A stretch of 8,592 nt of DNA, taken from contig JAHDIL010000018.1 of the NCBI GenBank assembly GCA_020630835.1, positions 3,096-11,687 of the forward strand, written 5' to 3'. Below the pieces are notes generated by a model. It was not told where the DNA came from. It ran no database searches and saw nothing but the letters and a program-made list of their open reading frames with translations. Positions 1 to 6,654 of this stretch are shown here, piece by piece; position 1 is the first letter of the stretch; every line of letters starts with the position of its first letter. The DNA comes from Verrucomicrobiota bacterium (lineage in GTDB: Bacteria; Verrucomicrobiota; Verrucomicrobiia; Verrucomicrobiales; DEV007). The translations under genes and the position numbers were made by a program.

Positions 1-1
1 G

Positions 2-739
2 GTGCTGGTGATTTTGATGTATCACACAGGGGCGAGTGTCGATCCTTTATGGAGTATCATCGTTACGGATGCCGGACTTACAGTCTCACAATTCCCCTTT
101 CAGGCATTTGGTTTAGGGGCGTTGTTTATCCTATTTCTGATGGCTGCAACGAGTCACGATTTTTGGCTTGCTAACCTCACGGCTCCAGTCTGGAAGTCTC
201 TCCACATGGCGGTTTATCCCGCCTATCTGTTTTTGATCATTCACGTCGTATTTGGGATTCTGCAGTCTGAAACCAGCCCGTTCTTGGCAGTTTCGGCAGG
301 GGTTGGTTTCATTGTGGTGGTCGGCAGCCATCTCTACGCAGGCTATCGTCAGGCAGGAATGGATCGGGAGTCTAGCAGCGCGTCTTCTCTAGATGGGATG
401 GTTGAGGCTTGTCGGGTTGACGAGATACCCGAGGATGGAGCAAAAGGTGTTATCATTGCAGGGGAACGCGTCGCCATCGTCAAATATGAGGGAAAAATTT
501 CAGCGCTGTCCGGAGTGTGTCAGCACCAAAATGGGCCCCTTGCGGAGGGTAAGTTTGTTCATGGATGTCTCACCTGCCCGTGGCATGGTTACCAATACAA
601 ATGTGAAGACGGCACGTCCCCTGAACCCTTTAAAGAGAAGATTCCAACATTTTCCGTTAAGGTATCCGATGGAGTGGTCTACGTAGACCCAAATCCGCAT
701 CCAGCTGGAACAGCAGTAGAACCGGCGCTCATTACGTAA
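2..739 (+). CDS. Ferric-reductase-like membrane cytochrome fused to Rieske [2Fe-2S] domain, 5' partial
   Basis: This is the C-terminal 245 residues of a membrane redox protein. The reading frame is open to the left edge, so the GTG at position 2 is probably internal and the true start lies outside the window. Residues 1-115 are hydrophobic with three or more membrane segments. They contain His68 (in WKSLHMAVY) and His81 (LIIHVVFG), spaced like the heme-binding histidines of ferric-reductase-like/YedZ-type domains. Residues 130-230 form a Rieske domain with CQH at 173-175 and CPWH at 192-195, that is CxH-x16-CxxH, the cluster ligands. The lack of the extra disulfide cysteines fits the ferredoxin-type rather than the bc1-type Rieske. 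Electrons probably pass between heme b and the [2Fe-2S] centre at the membrane; the physiological partner is unknown. The gene downstream starts 8 bases after the stop and is probably co-transcribed. The Rieske call is firm, the ferric-reductase-like call good, and the substrate unknown. Confidence 0.88.
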   Translation: MLVILMYHTGASVDPLWSIIVTDAGLTVSQFPFQAFGLGALFILFLMAATSHDFWLANLTAPVWKSLHMAVYPAYLFLIIHVVFGILQSETSPFLAVSAGVGFIVVVGSHLYAGYRQAGMDRESSSASSLDGMVEACRVDEIPEDGAKGVIIAGERVAIVKYEGKISALSGVCQHQNGPLAEGKFVHGCLTCPWHGYQYKCEDGTSPEPFKEKIPTFSVKVSDGVVYVDPNPHPAGTAVEPALIT

Positions 740-747
740 ATTTTCCG

Positions 748-1509
748 ATGGCTTCAACAGACAAAGAGTTCTTTATCGGCTGGCAGGCTAAAGCACCTCC
801 AGCTACAGGCCGCTTTTTGAGGCGAGCATCATTGGCTTTGATGGGCGTTACAGCAAGTTTGGCTGCGGTTTTTGCCTTTTCGCAGACTACAATTCATACT
901 GCAGTAATCGAGTTCGGAAATATTCGAACTTTCGAGGGCATGGTCTTGGCGGAGCCCCTGCCTCTCCTGTTACTCGCAGAGCCTGAGGAGTCGAGTGGAC
1001 AGAGTGTATTTCTGCTGACGACCCCGCTGAAGAATGGATTTCCGCAGGAGCGAGCTGACGAACTAGAGATGTCGCTAGTTTCGCTAGAAGGCACGCTTCT
1101 ATATGACGACGACAATGCAATGATCGAGGTTCTGCCAGAGTCCATTTCAGTGAAGACTACAGAATCGGATCCTTCGCTGGGACCAATGATGGTTTCTCTG
1201 GGACAGCAGACTCTCGAGGGGGAAATCGTCGACTCGAAGTGTTGGCTGGGAATGATGAACCCGGGTTCCCTGAAGCCGCATCGTGCCTGCGCGATTAACT
1301 GTATCTCGGGAGGGGTGCCGCCACTACTGCTGCTGAGACACGAGGACGGCACGACCACCGGCATAGTGATGACAGGGGAGAAGGGTGAGGCGATTAATAA
1401 AGAGGTGATCGATTTTGTTGCAGAGCCGATTTCAGTCTCGGGCGAGCTTAGCCAAGTCGGTGAGCTATTGCTTTTAAAAACTCGGGTTGATTCGATTAAA
1501 CGTCTCTGA
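748..1509 (+). CDS. Membrane-anchored protein with C-terminal Cys/His cluster, Rieske-protein partner, function unknown
   Basis: This 253-residue protein matches no named domain that I can assign. Residues 1-25 include basic residues (RFLRR) and are followed by one hydrophobic segment (about 28-45), so it looks like a signal anchor with the rest outside the cytoplasm. Residues 55-140 repeat a beta-rich pattern (FEGMVLAEPLPLLLL, SLEGTLLYDDDNAMIEV). Residues 156-192 hold the distinctive part: GEIVDSKCWLGM, then NPGSLKPHRACAINC, then GGVPP. Cys165, His178, Cys181 and Cys185 could bind a metal or heme or form a disulfide. From memory, similar 'KC.lG.M.PG...HraCA..C..GG.PP' proteins accompany membrane Rieske proteins, which agrees with the 8-base gap to the gene upstream. 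I infer an accessory or electron-transfer subunit of that complex. The ATG at 748 has no clear Shine-Dalgarno site, but it is the only start that keeps the basic N-terminus before the anchor. Confidence 0.75.
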   Translation: MASTDKEFFIGWQAKAPPATGRFLRRASLALMGVTASLAAVFAFSQTTIHTAVIEFGNIRTFEGMVLAEPLPLLLLAEPEESSGQSVFLLTTPLKNGFPQERADELEMSLVSLEGTLLYDDDNAMIEVLPESISVKTTESDPSLGPMMVSLGQQTLEGEIVDSKCWLGMMNPGSLKPHRACAINCISGGVPPLLLLRHEDGTTTGIVMTGEKGEAINKEVIDFVAEPISVSGELSQVGELLLLKTRVDSIKRL

Positions 1510-1632
1510 TGAGAGCTGTATCGGCTATGGCCCTCCTGGGAAGTTGATTAATTCTTGGAATTTGTTTGAATTTAACAAGCACTTGGAAGAGGTGAGCTCG
1601 CTCTGTTCCCAAATAATTTTAATGTCTTATAG

Positions 1633-2127
1633 ATGGAAACGCTACGCTCATTAAGTGTAAAACAGATCGCTAGTTTGGAATCGGTCATAACTGATGTGCC
1701 ATCTGCATGTTTCGCGAAGACTGTTCCCTTATTTGGCGATTCTAGCATTGGGGGGCATGTGAGGCATGTGATCGACTTTTACTCAGCGTTTTTGAAGGGT
1801 GTCGAGGTTGGGCATGTTGATTATAGTGCCCGTGAGCGTTCGCCTTTGCTGGAGAGTGATCCGCATGAAGCACTGAAAAAGCTGGCGATTTGTCGTAGGC
1901 GGATTGAGGGGCTTAGCGACTCCGCATTATCCGAGGAAATAGAGGTTTGCTCGGATAGTGGAGTCTCCTTGACATCGAATATCGCTCGCGAACTTGAATA
2001 CCTTGCGAGTCATACCGTGCATCACTCCGCGATAATTCGGTTTTTTCTAACGCATGCAGGGGCAGATTGTGATGAACAGTTCGGATTTGCTGCATCGACG
2101 ATCCGCTCTCAAGCAATGGCTAGCTGA
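1633..2127 (+). CDS. DinB-like (DinB_2/YfiT-type) putative metal-dependent helical-bundle protein
   Basis: This 164-residue protein has the length and histidine pattern of the DinB/YfiT four-helix-bundle superfamily, whose members usually bind a divalent metal through three histidines. The N-terminal part has SIGGHVRHVIDFY with His42 and His45. The C-terminal helix has HTVHHSAII with His127, His130 and His131, giving an HxxxH pair (127/131). Residues 58-90 (HVDYSARERSPLLESDPHEA) match what I remember of a stand-alone DinB subfamily. Known relatives include bacillithiol S-transferases and mycothiol-dependent enzymes; the DNA-damage-inducible name does not imply repair. It is preceded by a 123-base gap without a recognisable Shine-Dalgarno site, so it may be the first gene of the downstream unit. 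Its TGA shares one base with the ATG of the next gene, which argues for coupled expression with the lipid-related fusion proteins. The substrate is unknown. Confidence 0.8.
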   Translation: METLRSLSVKQIASLESVITDVPSACFAKTVPLFGDSSIGGHVRHVIDFYSAFLKGVEVGHVDYSARERSPLLESDPHEALKKLAICRRRIEGLSDSALSEEIEVCSDSGVSLTSNIARELEYLASHTVHHSAIIRFFLTHAGADCDEQFGFAASTIRSQAMAS

Positions 2128-4709
2128 TGGTTGTTCTTGGAGGGCGCCGAAAGCGTAAGTGGAGGGTGGTGCTTGGGCTTTATTTGGGTTCACTGACACT
2201 TTCGCATTTATTTTGCTATTTGAGTTCACCGCCAGAGCCGCCCTTGTCGTGGGCGACTTTTACAGATGGCGATGTTGAAATGTCATATCGGGAGCTAGGA
2301 GCTCCTGAAAAACGGACATTACTGTTGCTGCACGGTAGCCCGATGGCATCGAGTAGTTTTGATCAGTTAATTGCTGATCTTGGGGCCGATTACCATTTGT
2401 TGGTCCCAGATCTCCCAGGATTTGGCTATTCTCAGCAGAGTGGTGGCGGCGTTTCGATCATTGATCACGCCGAAGTCCTTGCAAGCTGGCTTGAAGAAAG
2501 AGCAATTAGCGACGTGATTGTGGTTGGCTACAGTATGGGTGGGGGTGTTGCGTTACATCTCGAAGAACTTGTGCGAGATCGCATCTCGGGGATAGTTTTG
2601 CTTGCCTCGATCGGAGTGCAAGAGCATGAGCTGCTTGGTGATTATGCGCTAAATCACATGATTCACGGAGCTCAGCTTGTCACACTCCGAATCGCGAAGT
2701 GGGTATTGCCACATTTTGGGCTGCTGCAGTATGGAGTGCTTAATGAGCGCTATGCCCGCAATTTCTATGAATCTGATCAGCGACCGCTCCGAGACCGACT
2801 CATGTCGCTCAATGGACCAACGCTGATCATTCATGGCGAGAGCGATTGGCAGGTTCCTGTTCGGGCCGCTCGAGAGCACCATCGAATCGTGCCGCAGAGT
2901 GAGTTAGTCTCGGTTGATGGAGCTGGGCATCTTATCCTTCATTCTCATGCTGCGGAGGTAGGGGCTGCGATCCGCAATTTTACTGCGTCTGACATGCTGA
3001 GTAAGAGACGATCGACGGCCTCGCCGGAGCGTATTGCACTCGCTGAGGAGTCTCCAGATCCGCATAGGCTTGATGCATCAATCGGCTCGGCATCACTCGT
3101 AGCAGTGGCACTGGGGCTAGCTACGCTTTTCAGTGAGGATATTGCCTGTATTTCTGGTGGTTTGTTAGCAGGGAAAGGGGTGATCTCTTTCTTTACAGCT
3201 GTGTTGGGCTGCTATCTCGGTATTTTTGTAGGTGACTTGTGGCTGTTCTGGATGGGACGAACGGGAAGTAGTTGGTTACAGCGACTGCCGGGCGTGGCTC
3301 GCTACTGGGAAAAAACACTCCGATTTTCAGAAAATTGGGTCGAGCGCAACGCTCCGTTAGTGGTCATCTCAAGTCGTTTCATTCCGGGTTCTCGTCTGCC
3401 TACCTATCTAGCACTTGGGATGTCGGGTCTCCCTATGAAGCGTTTTATACTGTGGTTTGCCTTTGCTGTTTTGTTGTGGACCCCTCTGTTAGTGGGGGTG
3501 TCGTTTTGGGCTGGCGGATATCTGTTGCCGATCTTTGAGGAGAAATTTCTTGGATTATTTTTCGGTAGTGTTGCTATCGTTCTGTGCGTTTTTCTGCTGT
3601 CTCGGGCCGTTGGTTTAGTGGTGACGTGGCGAGGGCGAAAGCGGCTCAAAGGTATCTGGCTACGCTGGACGCATTGGGAGTTTTGGCCAAGTTGGGTGAT
3701 CTATAGCATGCTGCTTCCGCATCTGGTAAGTCTCATGGTTAGGCATCGATCAATGACTTTATTTGCATTGGCGAACCCCGCATTGCCCTGCGGTGGCTTT
3801 GCCTACGAGCCGAAACAGATCAGTCTACTGGCATTGAGAAAAAGTGGATCGGTAGCCTCTTTTCAAATAATTCAGGAAGCAGCCGACATGGAGTCGTTTG
3901 CAGATGAGGTCTTTGCCCGGAGTGGGAGGCTTGTTTTGAAGCCAGACTGCGGAGAACGAGGGCGAGGGGTTTCTATTTGTGATAGCCTTGAGTCGGCTCG
4001 AGCTGACTATGAAGCGCGTCCAGATGGGATGCCCTCCATTGCACAGGAGTATGTGGGGGGGCTTGAGTATGGCGTCTTTTACTATCGCTTCCCCAACGAG
4101 AAGAGAGGCTCTATCTTAGGTGTTACTCATAAAGATGTCGTCTCGGTCGTGGGTGATGGAGAACGGACGCTTGAGGAACTCATTCTCGGCGATGACCGGG
4201 CAGTCGTGATGAGTGACTATTTTCTCGACCAGTATAAAAGCCAAAGATGGGATGTGATCCCGGCAGGGGAGGAATTTCGGCTAAGTCAGTTGGGGACGCA
4301 CTCGCGAGGCGCCATTTTTAGAAATGCGTCCCACCTTTCGACTAGTAGTCTTGTTAAGGAGATCGATCGTATAGCTCAGACTTTTGATGGATTTTATTTT
4401 GGTCGCTTTGATTTAAAAGCCCCCTCTAGTGAGGCACTTTCGTCAGGAGATTCGCTTTCGGTGTTGGAGCTAAATGGAGTGACTTCTGAAGCCACTCATC
4501 TATACGATCCCTCGCATAGCCTATCGAAGGGCTTGGCGATTTTGAAAGATCAATGGAATATTGCTTTTGAAATCGGAAGCCGGCTTGCTGAGCAAGGAAT
4601 GACGGCACCTACGATTTTTGATTTAATTGAGAATGTGCAAAAACATCGAAAGGCGGGGCGCCACGAGGTCGGGGCTGTGCTGGCAAAAAAGGAGGTTGAT
4701 AGAGGATGA
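2127..4709 (+). CDS. Three-domain fusion: alpha/beta hydrolase, DedA/VTT membrane domain, ATP-grasp ligase
   Basis: An 860-residue protein built of three normally separate modules. A basic N-terminus (RRKRKWR) and one hydrophobic segment (13-31) suggest a signal anchor. Residues 45-290 are an alpha/beta hydrolase: LLHGSP near 67-72 (oxyanion region), GYSMGG with nucleophile Ser136, Asp240 in HGESDWQVP, and His268 in GAGHL, a complete apparent triad. Residues 315-500 resemble DedA/SNARE-associated (VTT) proteins: SEDIACISGGLLAGKG, GDLWLFWMGRTG, SSRFIPGSR (Arg417, Arg423) and hydrophobic segments near 351-375, 438-460 and 473-499. Residues 511-563 (HWEFWPSW, ANPALPCGGFAYEPK) lead to an ATP-grasp region at about 595-820: Lys605 and a Gly-rich loop (KPDCGERGRGV), QEYVGGLEYGVFYYR, then Asp762, Glu781 and Asn783 as likely Mg/ATP ligands. 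ATP-grasp enzymes form amide or peptide-like bonds. The N-in topology would place the hydrolase in the periplasm. The start overlaps the dinB-like stop (TGATG). Substrates are unknown. Confidence 0.85.
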   Translation: MVVLGGRRKRKWRVVLGLYLGSLTLSHLFCYLSSPPEPPLSWATFTDGDVEMSYRELGAPEKRTLLLLHGSPMASSSFDQLIADLGADYHLLVPDLPGFGYSQQSGGGVSIIDHAEVLASWLEERAISDVIVVGYSMGGGVALHLEELVRDRISGIVLLASIGVQEHELLGDYALNHMIHGAQLVTLRIAKWVLPHFGLLQYGVLNERYARNFYESDQRPLRDRLMSLNGPTLIIHGESDWQVPVRAAREHHRIVPQSELVSVDGAGHLILHSHAAEVGAAIRNFTASDMLSKRRSTASPERIALAEESPDPHRLDASIGSASLVAVALGLATLFSEDIACISGGLLAGKGVISFFTAVLGCYLGIFVGDLWLFWMGRTGSSWLQRLPGVARYWEKTLRFSENWVERNAPLVVISSRFIPGSRLPTYLALGMSGLPMKRFILWFAFAVLLWTPLLVGVSFWAGGYLLPIFEEKFLGLFFGSVAIVLCVFLLSRAVGLVVTWRGRKRLKGIWLRWTHWEFWPSWVIYSMLLPHLVSLMVRHRSMTLFALANPALPCGGFAYEPKQISLLALRKSGSVASFQIIQEAADMESFADEVFARSGRLVLKPDCGERGRGVSICDSLESARADYEARPDGMPSIAQEYVGGLEYGVFYYRFPNEKRGSILGVTHKDVVSVVGDGERTLEELILGDDRAVVMSDYFLDQYKSQRWDVIPAGEEFRLSQLGTHSRGAIFRNASHLSTSSLVKEIDRIAQTFDGFYFGRFDLKAPSSEALSSGDSLSVLELNGVTSEATHLYDPSHSLSKGLAILKDQWNIAFEIGSRLAEQGMTAPTIFDLIENVQKHRKAGRHEVGAVLAKKEVDRG
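4689..4695 (+). promoter_or_regulatory. Strong Shine-Dalgarno site AAGGAGG for the fused acyltransferase gene
   Basis: AAGGAGG lies inside the 3' end of the preceding gene, 10 bases before the ATG at 4706. It fixes that start and, with the ATGA overlap (4706-4709), supports translational coupling. It stands out because the other visible starts (748, 1633, 2127, 6655) have no comparable site. Confidence 0.75.
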
Positions 4710-6505
4710 AAGATGCTATCCCAGTTGAGAAATTGTTTGCTGGAAAATTACCAAAATTCCTTTGGTCTACTGCCGCGAGGTTATTCAATATTTCGTGGTT
4801 TAATAAGTTCTGTGAAATTTGGCAAACTTCTCTTCCTGATGACCCATATGAGCGTTTGCAGAGAGGGGTTGAGCAGGCATCTTTTGACGTCAGGTATTGC
4901 GAGGGACATCCTTCAATGATACCCCAAAATGGTGCGGTGGTTGTGGTGGCGAATCATCCATTCGGTTTTGCTGATGCGATGACGGTAGGTGCTAGTGTGT
5001 TAGAAACACGACGTGATACTAAAGTCCTTGCCAATTCACTACTCAATGCGATCGAAGGATTGGGGGATTTGCTCATCGGTGTTGATGTATTTGGAAGTGC
5101 CGATGCCAAAGCCGCCAATTTTCGAGGGATGCGAGCAGCGCTCAAGCACTTGAAACGAGGAGGCTGCTTGGTTACGTTTCCGGCTGGAGAAGTCGCATCA
5201 GCTAGGCGCGGGAAATTTCGGATTAAAGAGAGTCAATGGGCAGAGAATGTAGGGGAGTTGATCAAGCGATCCGGGGCTCAAGTGGTGCCAATTTATGTTG
5301 AAGGGCGAAATAGTTGGCGGTTCCAAATAGCTGGATGGATTCATCCGCTTTTTCGGACAATTTTGCTGCTGAGTGAGTTTCGTAGGAAGACAGGGCATTC
5401 GATTGAGCTAAGGATTGGTCCTGCATTTTCCCTGAATGCGAAAAAGCTTAACGCGAAAGAAGGGGTGGCGGTATTTCTGAGAAACCACGTTCTCATGTTA
5501 GGTATAGGCGAAGTTGATACATCAAAGCGCTGGCTAGAGACTCGAGATGGAAAAAGACTGCCTCCAAGCGATCAGGAATCTATAGTTTCTCCCATTGATA
5601 GAAAGATTCTACGTGATGAGGTGGAAGAACTTGATGAAGCTTCCTGCCTGGTAATTAGTGGGCGTTGGCGGGTCTATTTAGCTCATGGGCAAGATATTCC
5701 AAATTGCCTGAACGAGATTGGGCGCCTGCGTGAAGAGACTTTCAGGTCGGTGGGCGAGGGCACTGGGAAGGCGCTAGACATAGACGATTTTGACCAATGG
5801 TATCACCATCTGTTTTTATGGGATAAGAGTGAGGGAGAGATAGCTGGGGCTTACCGTATAGGCCTTAGCGATGAGATCATGCGAAGCCGAGGTATCTCGG
5901 GATTCTATACGAATAGTCTTTTTGCTTACGATGAGGTTTTGTTGGGGTATATGACTCCAGCTCTCGAGCTGGGTCGCTCTTTTGTTGTAGGAAAATACCA
6001 GCGGGGCTTCGCCAGCTTGTCACTGTTATGGAAAGGAGTAGGGGTATTTCTCAAAAGGAATCCCCAGTATCAATACTTGTTTGGTCCCGTAAGCATAAGC
6101 GATGCGTATCATCGCATCTCAAGACAGCTCATTCTTCGTTTTCTCAAAGATAACTTTTGGTCGAGAGAGCTGTCTGCTTTGGTGCGGCCGAGGACACCTG
6201 TGACCGAAGAGGACCACCCGCTTGTTTTTGGTGACTCTCACGATTTACCGGTTGAGTCGGTGGAGTCGGTCTCAGGTGCTGTCTCTTGTTTTGAATATGA
6301 TGGTAAAGGGATTCCTGTTCTTATTCGGCAATACCTACGTTTTAATGCTAGTGTGATAGGTTTCAATGTTGACCACGATTTTAATGGGGCGATTGATGGG
6401 CTGATGTTGGCGGACCTTAGCAAAGTTTCCCCCAAGCTTGGTGACCGATTGTTGGGGCGTGGTGTGATCTCAGAAGTAGTTTCCCATTTGTCTGATCAGC
6501 GTTGA
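4706..6505 (+). CDS. OlsF-like bifunctional acyltransferase (PlsC-like domain + OlsB-like GNAT domain)
   Basis: A 599-residue protein with two acyltransferase modules. Residues 60-265 are PlsC-like (lysophospholipid acyltransferase): VANHPFGFADAM holds His84 and Asp90 in an HX5D spacing, as in the OlsF/haemolysin-related branch rather than the usual HX4D. FPAGEVAS (158-165) and GAQVVPIYVEGRNS (190-203) are the later blocks. Residues 310-595 resemble OlsB, the ornithine N-acyltransferase of GNAT type: IGRLREETFRSVGEG, DIDDFDQWYHHLFLWD, ELGRSFV (421-427), YLFGPVSIS, and a C-terminal block IPVLIRQYLRF...VDHDFNGAIDGLMLADL. In the OlsF family this fusion performs both steps of ornithine-lipid synthesis: N-acylation with a 3-hydroxyacyl group, then O-acylation. 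The amino acid used here (ornithine, glycine, lysine or another) cannot be read from sequence. The protein is probably cytoplasmic at the inner membrane. It overlaps the upstream fusion gene by four bases behind a strong ribosome site, so the two products are probably made together. Confidence 0.85.
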   Translation: MKDAIPVEKLFAGKLPKFLWSTAARLFNISWFNKFCEIWQTSLPDDPYERLQRGVEQASFDVRYCEGHPSMIPQNGAVVVVANHPFGFADAMTVGASVLETRRDTKVLANSLLNAIEGLGDLLIGVDVFGSADAKAANFRGMRAALKHLKRGGCLVTFPAGEVASARRGKFRIKESQWAENVGELIKRSGAQVVPIYVEGRNSWRFQIAGWIHPLFRTILLLSEFRRKTGHSIELRIGPAFSLNAKKLNAKEGVAVFLRNHVLMLGIGEVDTSKRWLETRDGKRLPPSDQESIVSPIDRKILRDEVEELDEASCLVISGRWRVYLAHGQDIPNCLNEIGRLREETFRSVGEGTGKALDIDDFDQWYHHLFLWDKSEGEIAGAYRIGLSDEIMRSRGISGFYTNSLFAYDEVLLGYMTPALELGRSFVVGKYQRGFASLSLLWKGVGVFLKRNPQYQYLFGPVSISDAYHRISRQLILRFLKDNFWSRELSALVRPRTPVTEEDHPLVFGDSHDLPVESVESVSGAVSCFEYDGKGIPVLIRQYLRFNASVIGFNVDHDFNGAIDGLMLADLSKVSPKLGDRLLGRGVISEVVSHLSDQR

Positions 6506-6654
6506 GCTTCCGGGTTCCGACTGTTGCTTGAGGGTAGAGGGTTTCTCGTGTCCCAACCAAGAGGCCGTGTTTCTCGGCAGGAATAAGAGCTTCAAAACGG
6601 AGTGTTAGAAGTCTTGCGGAAAGCCTTTAGTGGAATAGCGTGCGGTTTTTCTAG
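6506..6654 (+). other. 149-base intergenic gap, no confident regulatory signal
   Basis: This non-coding stretch separates the acyltransferase from the NRDE-family gene. I see only a short GCCG/CGGC inverted repeat around 6564-6578 without a T-run, and an 8-base direct repeat (GTTTCTCG at 6541 and 6569). There is no convincing -35/-10 pair and no Shine-Dalgarno site before the ATG at 6655. The gap is long enough to hold a promoter for the downstream gene, so that gene may be transcribed separately. Confidence 0.4.

Noticed and set aside
894..1364. Antisense open frame of 156 codons opposite the Cys/His-cluster protein
   Set aside because: It is Ser/Pro-rich with no recognisable motif, and lies wholly opposite a better-supported gene; a shadow frame.
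1510..1632. Promoter in the gap before the DinB-like gene (TTGGAA and AATAAT-like boxes)
   Set aside because: The spacing between the boxes (about 23 bases) is wrong for a sigma-70 promoter, and no other consistent pair was found; the AT-rich stretch alone is not evidence.
2190..2225. Possible lipoprotein cleavage site at Cys30 of the hydrolase fusion
   Set aside because: The residues before Cys (Leu-Ser-His-Leu-Phe) do not fit a lipobox, since Phe at -1 is not accepted; a signal anchor is more likely.
3272..3538. Plus-strand open frame of 88 codons inside the DedA domain
   Set aside because: It is out of frame with the 860-residue protein, whose DedA motifs run through this region unbroken.
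6561..6580. GCCG/CGGC inverted repeat as terminator of the acyltransferase operon
   Set aside because: The stem is only four pairs with no following T-run.
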